Origin: Granulicella sp. 5B5
Lineage (GTDB): Bacteria; Acidobacteriota; Terriglobia; Terriglobales; Acidobacteriaceae
Length of the DNA stretch: 64,000 nt
Assembly: GCF_014083945.1 (NCBI RefSeq)
Contig: NZ_CP046444.1
Location: forward strand, 1,984,001-2,048,000
Direction of reading: 5' to 3'
The translations under genes and the position numbers were made by a program. This document shows, piece by piece, positions 1-7,495 of this stretch (its first letter is position 1; each line of letters starts with the position of its first letter). Under the pieces are notes generated by a model. That model did no database searches. It saw only the letters and a list, made by a program, of their open reading frames with translations, and was not told where the DNA came from.

Positions 1-737
1 TCCGGCGTCCCGCGGTGCAGGATCGGGCGGTCTGGATCGTCATTCAACGAAGTCCCCAACGGAATCACGCTGCCGCCGTCCTTCTGCTTCTTCTCGTGCT
101 TCGTATCCGGCCTGGGATCGCGGTGCCGCAGAGTTGGCCGATCTGGATCATCATCCGGTGCAGGGCTCGTCGTAGTGCCTGTCCGAGTCGAACCGCTAGA
201 GCTGGAAGTGCCGCTCTTGCTGTTATCGCCAGTTGAACTGCCGTTATCTTCTGCTCCCGCCCTGACGGCGAAGTGCGGCTGGTCGTCGTCTCCTCCACCA
301 AAGATCCTCGGTTCTTTCGCTGAAGCCTTCAGGTTGCTCTTCTTCTTCGGCGGCGGCAGCTCAAACTTGCCGTACCCGTACCAAGCGCCTACAGGATCGT
401 CGTCCACCATAGAACGCCGTGTCACCACATCGCGGGCGAACTCAATATCGAACAACCCAAGACTCTGCCCTGCGCGTTCAATCGAGTACTCATCGCCGGT
501 CTCCAACGTAAACGGCACCGGCCGCGCCAGGTAGAGATCGCCATCCTCAAAGTGGCTGTTGATGAACAGCGACACCGGAATCAGCCTCGACGCACTCGGC
601 TTCTTCAGATCACCTGTCCACTCGTAGACTCCGATCGAACGCGTCACGCGCTCCGGCTTCTCCACTTTGTGCATCTGGGCGCAGAACGGTGCTGCCAGCA
701 GCAACATCACAGCGGCTGTTCCCAGCTTGACCGTCAT
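1..737 (-). CDS. Secreted protein with DDPDRP repeats, C-terminus cut by window edge
   Basis: An open frame runs on the minus strand from an ATG at 737 to the window edge without a stop, so the 3' end is missing. The first ~20 residues (MTVKLGTAAVMLLLAAPFCA) are a signal peptide. A folded-looking region follows to about residue 130, then a low-complexity Ser/Thr/Asp-rich tail carrying at least two copies of a D-D-P-D-R-P-x-L motif about 30 residues apart, the second next to the window edge. An in-frame GTG lies eight codons upstream of the ATG, just after an in-frame TAA, so the start is uncertain by that much. No catalytic motif is visible and I do not recognise the family. An exported or cell-surface role is inferred only from the signal peptide and the repetitive tail. 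Confidence 0.7.
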   Translation of the reverse strand, partial: MTVKLGTAAVMLLLAAPFCAQMHKVEKPERVTRSIGVYEWTGDLKKPSASRLIPVSLFINSHFEDGDLYLARPVPFTLETGDEYSIERAGQSLGLFDIEFARDVVTRRSMVDDDPVGAWYGYGKFELPPPKKKSNLKASAKEPRIFGGGDDDQPHFAVRAGAEDNGSSTGDNSKSGTSSSSGSTRTGTTTSPAPDDDPDRPTLRHRDPRPDTKHEKKQKDGGSVIPLGTSLNDDPDRPILHRGTP

Positions 738-1279
738 CGCAAGCGAACCCGTACGCACCACACCAGTTTAGACGTCTCACAGCGCAGTCTGGGCTACCGG
801 CCTCAGTCAGCCGCAGCGTGGTCAGCTGCTGCCCTCCCAACTTCCCAGTCCGGCGGCTTTCAATGCCGCCCGCCGCCACCGCGGCAACGTCAGCCGCGGC
901 CTGTCGAAGAACAGATAGATCACAGGAGTCGTGAATAGAGTGAGGCATTGGCTAACCACCAGCCCGCCAATGCCCCCTCTGCCTGCCCAGCGTTGGAGAC
1001 CTGAAGATCTGCCTGCTCCTCCGCACGACTGGTCCTCAATCGAACACACCTGCCCTGAGTCGATATGCGCCACCTGTGCGCATCCTATTTATCTATTTAT
1101 TCTGAGACGGAGAGGGCCCTGCAAATATATTGCATACATTCCAGTTCAATCGTTTATTTCGTCCCTCATACTGAGGGTATATTGAGCGCAACCGTCTCGA
1201 ACTCACACGCCGGAAAACAGTTCGACCTCAGACAGACTAAACCCAAGCCGGGAATAGCAGGCTAATACTTATTGACCAG
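738..1279. other. Long intergenic stretch with a gene remnant
   Basis: About 540 bases separate the secreted protein from the UbiA gene. Part of it (822-975, minus strand) encodes a recognisable RND transporter tail, listed separately. The stretch from about 1080 to 1260 is more AT-rich than its surroundings and is the likely promoter region for the downstream plus-strand gene, but I could not pick convincing -35/-10 boxes. Confidence 0.5.
822..975 (-). pseudogene. Decayed C-terminus of an RND efflux transporter (AcrB/MdtC type)
   Basis: The minus-strand frame ending at 822 contains [19 protein letters not shown] followed by FFDR and a basic tail. This matches the final transmembrane helix of RND inner-membrane pumps, which typically reads GGL-hydrophobic-VSQ-LTL-TTPV-YL-DR. 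Upstream of about residue 33 of that frame the sequence has no RND similarity and no membrane helices, whereas an intact pump is over 1,000 residues. This is therefore a ~50-residue remnant left by a deletion or rearrangement. It should not be annotated as a functional gene. Confidence 0.7.
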
Positions 1280-2806
1280 ATGCAGACAAAGACTACGGAA
1301 CTTCAAAACATCGTTGGGATAGAGGTCACAGGACAACCATTGCCCGCATCGGATTGTCCGCTCTGCGTCGATCTCGATGGGACCCTTGTCAAATCTGATA
1401 CGTTGATCGACTCGGTGCTCTATCTTGCGCGCCATCGCCCGGGCGATCTTGTGCGAATTCCTAGGTGGCTTGCGCAGGGTAAGGCCGCGTTTAAGCGTCA
1501 CGTCACGAACTCCGTCACGCTTGATGTCGAGACACTTCCATACAATCAACCACTGCTAGCCTATCTGCAAGAGCAGCACGCCACGGGCCGAACGTTGTAT
1601 CTTGCCACAGCAGCAGATACTGCTCTCGCCGAACGGATTGCGGCACACCTCGGAATCTTCCAAGGTGTCCTCGCATCGGACGGCTCCACGAACCTTGCCG
1701 GGGGCAACAAGCTCGCCGCGTTCCGCGAGGCCTTCGGTGAGAACTTCAGCTACATCGGCAACGCCAGTCCCGATGGGCCCATTCTTATCTCATGCCAGTT
1801 GCCGATGGTCGCCAATCCAGACCGCGCGCTGTTGAGTCAGCTACGCGAGGCTCGTATTACTCCGGCGGAGACCTTCACGGACCGTTCTTCCCCGTTGCGA
1901 GGCTGGCTACGTGCCATACGTCTGCACCAGTGGGCCAAGAACACTCTTATCTTCGTCCCGATGCTGTTGGCGCATCAGTGGGCGCTTCCCACGCTGGTAG
2001 ACGCGACGATAGCGTTCTTCAGCTTCGGCCTCTGCGCCTCCTCTACCTACATCGTCAACGACCTGCTTGATATTGATGCCGACCGCCGTCATCCCACCAA
2101 GCGCAAACGCGCGTTCGCCTCCGGCGACGTGTCCGCCATCAGCGGTGTAGTCGCCATCGCTCTACTCTTTACGGTGGCTATCGTCCTGGCTATCGCGCTA
2201 CCGCATGTTCACCGGCTTGTCGAGCCGAATATACCTCTCGAGCGTCCCTACCAGTTCCTGAAGTGGCTGCTGTTCTATACGGCGACGACGCTCTGCTACT
2301 CGCTGTATCTGAAGCGTAAGCTGCTGCTGGACGTTTTTGTGCTGAGCGGCCTCTACACCGTGCGCATTCTTGCTGGCAGCGCCGCTACGGCGGTGGCGGT
2401 ATCGACCTGGCTGGCCGGGTTCAGTGTCTTCTTCTTCCTCTCACTGGCGTTCGTCAAGCGGTTCAGTGAGCTTTACAGTCTGCGCGAACGGGGTGGCGTG
2501 GCCTCCAGCGGGCGCGGATACCATGTGGACGATCTGGAGCAGCTGCGCGCCCTGGGTACCGGCTCGGCCTATGCGGCGGTCGTCGTGATGACGCTGTACA
2601 TCTCCAATCCAGAGACCCATCAGCTATATCACCATCCGATCCGGTTGTGGCTGGTGGTGCCGGCGTTGCTGCTGTGGCTGAGCAACATCTGGATGTTGAC
2701 CAGCCGCGGCGAGATGCATGACGATCCAGTCGTCTTCGCCATCACCGACAAGCGCAGCCTGCTGCTGGGCGTGGTGATGGCCTGCATTATCGTCTCAGCA
2801 CTTTAG
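1280..2806 (+). CDS. HAD-domain / UbiA-family prenyltransferase fusion
   Basis: This 508-residue protein has two parts. Residues ~28-200 form a haloacid-dehalogenase-like domain with motif I DLDGTLVKSD. From ~210 to the end is a polytopic UbiA-type prenyltransferase with the Asp-rich signature NDLLDIDADRRHPTKRKRAF and about eight hydrophobic helices. The H-P-T-K-R-x-R-x-x-A-S-G pattern is closest to the decaprenyl-phosphate phosphoribosyltransferase branch of UbiA, which transfers phosphoribose to a polyprenyl phosphate. The HAD part could dephosphorylate the product, as in the arabinogalactan-precursor pathway; that is inference. An alternative is a quinone- or lipid-modifying prenyltransferase. 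The product acts in the inner membrane. The ATG at 1280 begins the frame. pheS follows 39 bases downstream on the same strand. Confidence 0.85.
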   Translation: MQTKTTELQNIVGIEVTGQPLPASDCPLCVDLDGTLVKSDTLIDSVLYLARHRPGDLVRIPRWLAQGKAAFKRHVTNSVTLDVETLPYNQPLLAYLQEQHATGRTLYLATAADTALAERIAAHLGIFQGVLASDGSTNLAGGNKLAAFREAFGENFSYIGNASPDGPILISCQLPMVANPDRALLSQLREARITPAETFTDRSSPLRGWLRAIRLHQWAKNTLIFVPMLLAHQWALPTLVDATIAFFSFGLCASSTYIVNDLLDIDADRRHPTKRKRAFASGDVSAISGVVAIALLFTVAIVLAIALPHVHRLVEPNIPLERPYQFLKWLLFYTATTLCYSLYLKRKLLLDVFVLSGLYTVRILAGSAATAVAVSTWLAGFSVFFFLSLAFVKRFSELYSLRERGGVASSGRGYHVDDLEQLRALGTGSAYAAVVVMTLYISNPETHQLYHHPIRLWLVVPALLLWLSNIWMLTSRGEMHDDPVVFAITDKRSLLLGVVMACIIVSAL

Positions 2807-2845
2807 GCAGGGCGGCGGCGCTCATTTATCCTGAGTATTACGACT

Positions 2846-3961
2846 ATGAGCGCCGCCATCCACGAACTGACTAGCTACGACGAAGCCTCCCTCGACAGCA
2901 TCTTTGCCGACCTTGAAGCGGAGGTGACGGCGCAGACCAGTGCGCTCTCCTCAACCGATGCCGTGGAGGCCTTTCGACTGGAGTGGCTCGGACGCAAGCA
3001 GGGCAGGTTGGGACAGCTAAGTGCTCTGTGGCTCAAGTCCGCTCCGCTGGAGGCCAAGAAGACGCTCGGCGTGCGCTTCAACAAGCTTAAGGCGCTCATC
3101 GAGGAGCGGCTGGAAGCGGCGCAGAGCGGCAGCGGTACTTCCGTTACAGTTGCCGGGCTGGACATTACCCTGCCCGGTACGGCGCAGCGGGTTGGGGTGG
3201 AGCACCCGCTGGTGCGGACCATGGCTGAGATCGTGCAGGTGTTTCAGCGCATGGGCTACTCGGTGGGTATTGGGCCAGAGGTAGAGACGGACTTCTACAA
3301 CTTCGAGGCGCTGAACTTTCCGCCGAACCACCCGGCACGGGACACACAGGACACGCTCGTGGTCGCCGAGCAGGATGGCAAGCCGCTGCGTGAGCGGCTG
3401 CTGATGCGCACCCATACCTCGCCGGTGCAGATTCGGTCCATGCTGGAGCAGGACCCGCCGCTGCGGCTGGTGATTCCCGGCAAGGTACATCGCAACGATG
3501 CTGCCGACGCTACGCATTCACCGGTCTTCCACCAGGTGGAAGGACTGTGCGTGGGCGACGACATCACGTTCAGCGATCTGAAGGGCACGCTGGACCATGC
3601 GATGAAGGCCTTCTTCGGCTCGGCGGTGAAGACACGCTTCTTTCCGAGCTTCTTTCCGTTCACCGAGCCTAGCGCCGATGTGCAGATCAGCTGCATCTTC
3701 TGCGGCGGCAAGGGGTGCCGTAAGTGCAAGCACTCGGGGTGGATCGAGCTGCTGGGCTGCGGCATGGTCGACCCGGCGGTGTTCGCGTCGGTGAACCAGC
3801 GGCGCATCGAGCTGGGCCGCGAGCCGGTGTACGACACCAGCCGGATCAGCGGTTTCGCCTTTGGGATGGGCGTGGACCGGATCGCGATGATGAAGTACGG
3901 CATCAGCGATATCGGGCTGTTGTACTCCGGCGATATGCGATTTCTAGAGCAGTTCGCCTGA
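2846..3961 (+). CDS. pheS: Phenylalanine--tRNA ligase alpha subunit
   Basis: This is the catalytic subunit of the (alpha-beta)2 enzyme that charges tRNA-Phe. At 371 residues it is close to the usual ~340. Residues 1-110 form the coiled-coil N-terminal arm. The class II catalytic core contains motif 2-like HRNDAADATHSPVFHQVEG, then FFPSFFPFTEPSADV and the C-terminal GFAFGMGVDRIAMMKYGI (motif 3). A CIFCGGKGCRKCKHSG stretch matches the cysteine cluster seen in many PheS proteins. Its partner pheT is not adjacent but lies ~3.5 kb downstream, an unusual arrangement. The start at 2846 begins a conventional N-terminus (MSAAIHELTSYDEASLDS). Confidence 0.97.
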   Translation: MSAAIHELTSYDEASLDSIFADLEAEVTAQTSALSSTDAVEAFRLEWLGRKQGRLGQLSALWLKSAPLEAKKTLGVRFNKLKALIEERLEAAQSGSGTSVTVAGLDITLPGTAQRVGVEHPLVRTMAEIVQVFQRMGYSVGIGPEVETDFYNFEALNFPPNHPARDTQDTLVVAEQDGKPLRERLLMRTHTSPVQIRSMLEQDPPLRLVIPGKVHRNDAADATHSPVFHQVEGLCVGDDITFSDLKGTLDHAMKAFFGSAVKTRFFPSFFPFTEPSADVQISCIFCGGKGCRKCKHSGWIELLGCGMVDPAVFASVNQRRIELGREPVYDTSRISGFAFGMGVDRIAMMKYGISDIGLLYSGDMRFLEQFA

Positions 3962-3969
3962 GGGCCGCG

Positions 3970-4335
3970 ATGCAACTTCAGCCGCACCACAGGACGGCTC
4001 TTCTATATTTCGGCTTCGCGCTAGCCGCCGCCGCCTTTGTGCTTTCGCTGCTGCCGCTTGGCTTGAAGAGCGCTCTGCACACCACAGGCAGCCTGCATCC
4101 CTTGTTCCACCTGGCACTTTTCTTCACGCTCGGCGTGCTGGCGTGGGTGTCCACTACCCAGGGACGTGTGCGACTCCTACTGCTCGCCGGGGCCGTGCTG
4201 CTGGGGCTGTCAATCGAGTACTCCGAGAAGGTGCGGTTTCAGATAGCGCTTGAGGTCTACGACATTGTGACCGATACCTGCGGCGTGGCCCTGGGAGCTG
4301 TGGCGGGGTGGCTGCTGGACCGTAAGGCGGGCTGA
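3970..4335 (+). CDS. VanZ-like small membrane protein
   Basis: This 121-residue protein has about four hydrophobic helices. Toward the C-terminus it carries the VanZ-like pattern IEYSEKV...ALEVYDIVTDTCGVALGAVAG, in which acidic residues precede a Gly-rich last helix. VanZ-family proteins are inner-membrane proteins; the founder confers low-level teicoplanin resistance, but most members are of unknown function. The ATG at 3970 lies nine bases after the pheS stop, so the gene is probably co-transcribed with pheS. A longer reading of the same frame reaching back into pheS is an overlap artefact. Confidence 0.75.
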   Translation: MQLQPHHRTALLYFGFALAAAAFVLSLLPLGLKSALHTTGSLHPLFHLALFFTLGVLAWVSTTQGRVRLLLLAGAVLLGLSIEYSEKVRFQIALEVYDIVTDTCGVALGAVAGWLLDRKAG

Positions 4336-4460
4336 ACCGGCATCGACCCTCCCCAGGTTTTGGGGCTAAGATCCGCAGCGGATTGGGGTTAGGCTCGTAA
4401 CCATTCAGCTGGTTACTTCGTTCCCGAGGCGAGTTTTGAAAGAGCGCTAAGACAACGAAA

Positions 4461-4477
4461 CCCGGCTCTAGGCCGGG
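4461..4477. terminator. Hairpin after the pheS-VanZ unit
   Basis: CCCGGC and GCCGGG arms with a five-base loop lie about 125 bases after the VanZ-like gene. Neither side has a clean T run (CTCTTCC on plus, TTTCG on minus), so termination strength is uncertain. Confidence 0.5.
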
Positions 4478-4547
4478 CTCTTCCTGCACTTCTATTGTAA
4501 ATGGCGTGTCAAGCGGCACGGGCGTTTGTTAGCATCGGGGCAATCCC

Positions 4548-6104
4548 ATGCGAAATCATTCCCTTTCTACCGCTGCCCTGCTGTTTGCTTTTTCGCTTTC
4601 TGCCGTCGCGCAACATCCGCGCGATAAGGAGATCCACGACCCGGACACTCTGGCGTGGTGGCATACGACCGAGGCGCTCTCCGACGACAGCATGGAGGGG
4701 CGCGATACCGGGACGGCTGCCTACCAGCGGGCGGCGGACATGGTGGCCGCGCGGTTCAAGGCGGCGGGGCTGCAGCCAGCGGGGGAGAATGGCAGCTACT
4801 TCCAGACGGTGAAGATGCACCAGGTGGACGTGACTCCGGCGGGCACGAGCTTTGCCGTGCAGGGGCCGAACAGCGGGTTTGAGCTGGAGTTTCTGCAGCA
4901 GATCACGATTGGGGCGAGCGCGGCGTTGCCGGCGAGCTTCGAGGGGCCGATGACCTTCCGAGGGTACTGTGGCAAGGAGGCGATGGCCGACATCGCTGGC
5001 AAGGTGGTGGTGTGCTTTGGGACGCAGCGCGAAGGGCTGCCCAGCGGCGGCGAGCGGACGGCGAATGCGCGGGCGGGACATGCCGTGGCGATCATCAACG
5101 TGGATGATCCATACTTTTCCATTGAGCCGCCGCGGTGGCCGTTTGCCTATGCGCGCAGCGTGACGCTGGTGACCGGGAAAGAGCGGCCAGCAGGGCCAAC
5201 GCTGCCTGCAATGCGGATCAGCGCGGACGCGTTTACGCGGCTACTGGCAGGGAGCAAGCAGGATGCGGCGGCGATCCTGAAGACGGGCGGGAGCAAGCAG
5301 CCGCTGCCGAGCTTTGAGATTCCGGGCGTGTTCAGCGCTCACATCCACACAAGCCAGAAGGAGATCAGCAGCCCGAATGTGCTGGCGGTGCTGCCGGGGA
5401 GCGATCCCAAGCTGAAGGACGAGTATGTAGTGGCTGCGGCGCACCTGGATGGGTATGGGTTTGGCACGCCGGTGAAGGGCGACAACCTGTACAACGGCAC
5501 TCTGGATGATGCGGCGTATGTGGCGCTGCTGATCCAGATGGCGGACGACATAAAGGCGGGCAGGCTGCCCGCGCCGAAGCGGAGCCTGCTGCTGTGCGCA
5601 TTTACAGGCGAGGAGAAGGGGCTGTTGGGATCGCGGTGGTTTGTGGGGCACCCGACGGTGCCGCTGGCGCAGGTGGCGGCGGATGTGAACCTGGACCAAC
5701 TGCGGCCGCTGTTTCCGCTGCACATTTTGACCGCCGAGGCGCTGACGGACACGACATTGGGTGAGACGGCAAAGGCCGTGGCCGCGCCGATGCACATAGA
5801 GATTCGTCCGGACCGCGAACCGGAGCGGCACCTGCTGTTTCGCGCGGACCAGGTTCCGTTTCTGGAGGCGCATGTGCCGGCGATCAGCTTCATCTTTGGC
5901 TACGACCCGGGGACCGATGCCGAGAGACGCTACCGCGAGTGGTATGAGGTGCGCTACCACCGTCCGCAGGATGATGTGACGCAACCGATGGACTTTGACG
6001 CAGCGCGGACGTTCGATACGTTCTTCTACCGGCTGGTAGACGCGATTGCGGATGCTCCGGTGCGGCCGAAGATTTTGCCGGGGAGCCAGTTCGCGGCGAA
6101 ATAG
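4548..6104 (+). CDS. Secreted M28-family zinc aminopeptidase
   Basis: This 518-residue protein starts with a signal peptide (RNHSLSTAALLFAFSLSAVAQ). A protease-associated (PA) insert occupies roughly residues 120-270 (GKVVVCFG... VAIINVDD). The M28 zinc-peptidase core follows, and its expected ligands and catalytic acid are all visible: H in AAHLDGYG (~298), D in NGTLDDAAY (~320), the EE pair in FTGEEKGLLGS (~355), D in NLDQ (~381) and H in the late YHRPQDD (~469). The SDH motif that is common before the last helix reads ADQVPF here. M28 enzymes remove N-terminal residues from peptides in the periplasm or outside the cell. The likely role is peptide scavenging. The gene stands alone between two hairpins. 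Confidence 0.88.
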   Translation: MRNHSLSTAALLFAFSLSAVAQHPRDKEIHDPDTLAWWHTTEALSDDSMEGRDTGTAAYQRAADMVAARFKAAGLQPAGENGSYFQTVKMHQVDVTPAGTSFAVQGPNSGFELEFLQQITIGASAALPASFEGPMTFRGYCGKEAMADIAGKVVVCFGTQREGLPSGGERTANARAGHAVAIINVDDPYFSIEPPRWPFAYARSVTLVTGKERPAGPTLPAMRISADAFTRLLAGSKQDAAAILKTGGSKQPLPSFEIPGVFSAHIHTSQKEISSPNVLAVLPGSDPKLKDEYVVAAAHLDGYGFGTPVKGDNLYNGTLDDAAYVALLIQMADDIKAGRLPAPKRSLLLCAFTGEEKGLLGSRWFVGHPTVPLAQVAADVNLDQLRPLFPLHILTAEALTDTTLGETAKAVAAPMHIEIRPDREPERHLLFRADQVPFLEAHVPAISFIFGYDPGTDAERRYREWYEVRYHRPQDDVTQPMDFDAARTFDTFFYRLVDAIADAPVRPKILPGSQFAAK

Positions 6105-6110
6105 GGGATG

Positions 6111-6165
6111 TATAGGAAGATTCTGGATATTAGGAAAGTTTTGTAATATGGCGAATCTTCCTATA
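6111..6165. terminator. Long AT-rich nested inverted repeat
   Basis: A perfect 13-bp inverted repeat (TATAGGAAGATTC at 6111-6123, complement at 6153-6165) encloses a second perfect 6-bp stem (ATATTA 6127-6132 / TAATAT 6144-6149). The two are separated by symmetrical three-base internal loops. It starts seven bases after the M28 stop codon. A terminator is the simplest reading, but the AT-rich stem and lack of a T run also fit a small mobile palindrome or an operator. Confidence 0.55.
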
Positions 6166-6230
6166 ATGAGCCGTGAACTTTTCCCATAGGATTTTGCCCG
6201 ACTTTCTGGTGATGGAAGTCCCGCCGTTCA

Positions 6231-6638
6231 TTGTGGGCGTTCATCGTGTTTTCACTAGTCGGCATTGTCTTCTTTTCTGTACGAGCCGAAACGGAGAATG
6301 ATGCAGCAAGCAGGCAGCAGACGAGCTTCGGAACTGTTTTTCAGTGTGAACTGCGTGGGCGGGGAGCAGATAACTACTGTCACTACAGATTTCTAGTGGG
6401 TGACGCGCAGCACTTGGGTGTCAGCAAAGCAGCGAGGGAAGTTGGGTTCGGCCAAACTGTAGAGGTCTACTACGACTCCCGATACCGTGAAACGAACGCG
6501 CTTGAGGACTTTTCTGAACGAAGCCGCGAGGATCGGCATTTCGTTTACTTCCTCCTGATCGCCTTTATCTCTGTCGTCACCTTTACTCTTTGGGACAGGG
6601 CCCCCGACCACAAGACTTCGGACGAGCAGACTCGTTGA
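6231..6638 (+). CDS. Two-helix membrane protein, DUF3592-like
   Basis: The product has 135 residues, with one transmembrane helix at the N-terminus (WAFIVFSLVGIVFFSV) and one near the C-terminus (VYFLLIAFISVVTFTLW). Between them lies a ~80-residue domain with two Cys residues (FQCELRG, DNYCHYRF) and a V-x-V-Y-Y-D-x-x motif. This layout and the VEVYYDSR segment are typical of DUF3592 membrane proteins, which have no known function. The frame opens with TTG at 6231; the upstream in-frame codon at 6210 is a stop and there is no ATG before residue 70. Its codon use is more AT-rich than its neighbours. It converges on trhO with five bases between the stops. Confidence 0.6.
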   Translation: MWAFIVFSLVGIVFFSVRAETENDAASRQQTSFGTVFQCELRGRGADNYCHYRFLVGDAQHLGVSKAAREVGFGQTVEVYYDSRYRETNALEDFSERSREDRHFVYFLLIAFISVVTFTLWDRAPDHKTSDEQTR

Positions 6639-6643
6639 AAACG

Positions 6644-7375
6644 CTATTTATCCGTTTGCTCTTCGGACCGCAGGTTGGAGTGGTTGACGGCTATGCGCTC
6701 ATCGAAGATGTAGCAGTCACCGTTCCAGCGGCTGTTTGCTGGTGGGGTTTGTTCGAGGTAGCGCAGGATGCCGCCGCGCAGGTGATAGACCTCCGGGAAG
6801 CCGAGTTGCAGCATGTAGGCCGAGGCCTTTTCGCAACGGATACCGCCGGTGCAGAACATGGCGACCTTCGTATGCTGGGACGGGTCGAGGTGCTCGGTAA
6901 CCCAGCCGGCGAAGTCGGAGAACTTGTCGAGCGGCGGTGTGACCGCCCCGGCGAAGGTGCCGATCTCGGTCTCGTAGGTGTTGCGGGTGTCGAGGAGGAG
7001 GACGCTGGGGTCGGCGACGAGGGCGTTCCAGTCGGTGGGGTCGACGTAGGTGCCGGGGCGGGTTGGGTCGACGGGGTCCTCGGCGCGGAAGGTGATGATC
7101 TCGCGCTTGCGTTTGAACTTGAGGCGGCGGAAAGGCGGCTTTTCGGCCGTTGAGAACTTGACTTCGGCGCGCTGGAGGCCGACGCGCTCGTTGAGTAGAG
7201 CGAGGAAGCGGTCGATCATTTCTTCGGAGCCCGCCATGGTGCCGTTGACGCCCTCGGGCGCGAGCAGGGTGGTGCCGCGGAGGTCGGTGAGGGCAAAGGT
7301 GCGGTGCAGCTCGTCGCGCAGGCCCTGCGGGTCGGCCAAGGCGAGAAAGCGATAGAAGGCGGCAACGGTGTACAT
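6644..7375 (-). CDS. trhO: tRNA uridine(34) hydroxylase, rhodanese-type
   Basis: This 243-residue protein belongs to the YceA/TrhO family, which hydroxylates U34 of certain tRNAs on the way to 5-methoxy- or carboxymethoxyuridine. An N-terminal ferredoxin-like domain (MYTVAAFYRF... LLAPEGVNGTMAG) precedes a rhodanese domain with LLLDTRNTYETEIGTF and the active-site loop FCTGGIRCEKA. The first Cys of that loop is the expected catalytic residue. The ATG at 7375 is chosen because the domain begins there; the frame stays open far upstream, but only as an antisense shadow of pheT. It is divergent from pheT with 120 bases between the starts. Confidence 0.93.
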   Translation of the reverse strand: MYTVAAFYRFLALADPQGLRDELHRTFALTDLRGTTLLAPEGVNGTMAGSEEMIDRFLALLNERVGLQRAEVKFSTAEKPPFRRLKFKRKREIITFRAEDPVDPTRPGTYVDPTDWNALVADPSVLLLDTRNTYETEIGTFAGAVTPPLDKFSDFAGWVTEHLDPSQHTKVAMFCTGGIRCEKASAYMLQLGFPEVYHLRGGILRYLEQTPPANSRWNGDCYIFDERIAVNHSNLRSEEQTDK

Positions 7376-7495
7376 GCTGTCCTTCAGTTTAGTGGAAGCG
7401 AGTTTCGTGGAAGCATCGGGCAGGCTATCGCTCTCGTTTGAGACAATAGAGGGGACAAGCTCTACCGCTCGTAAAGGAAAGCCCCACCGCCCGCA

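Noticed and set aside
610-948. Minus-strand open frame of 112 residues overlapping the secreted repeat protein and RND remnant
   Set aside because: No signal peptide or family signature, and it overlaps the real minus-strand gene in another frame with low-complexity residues.
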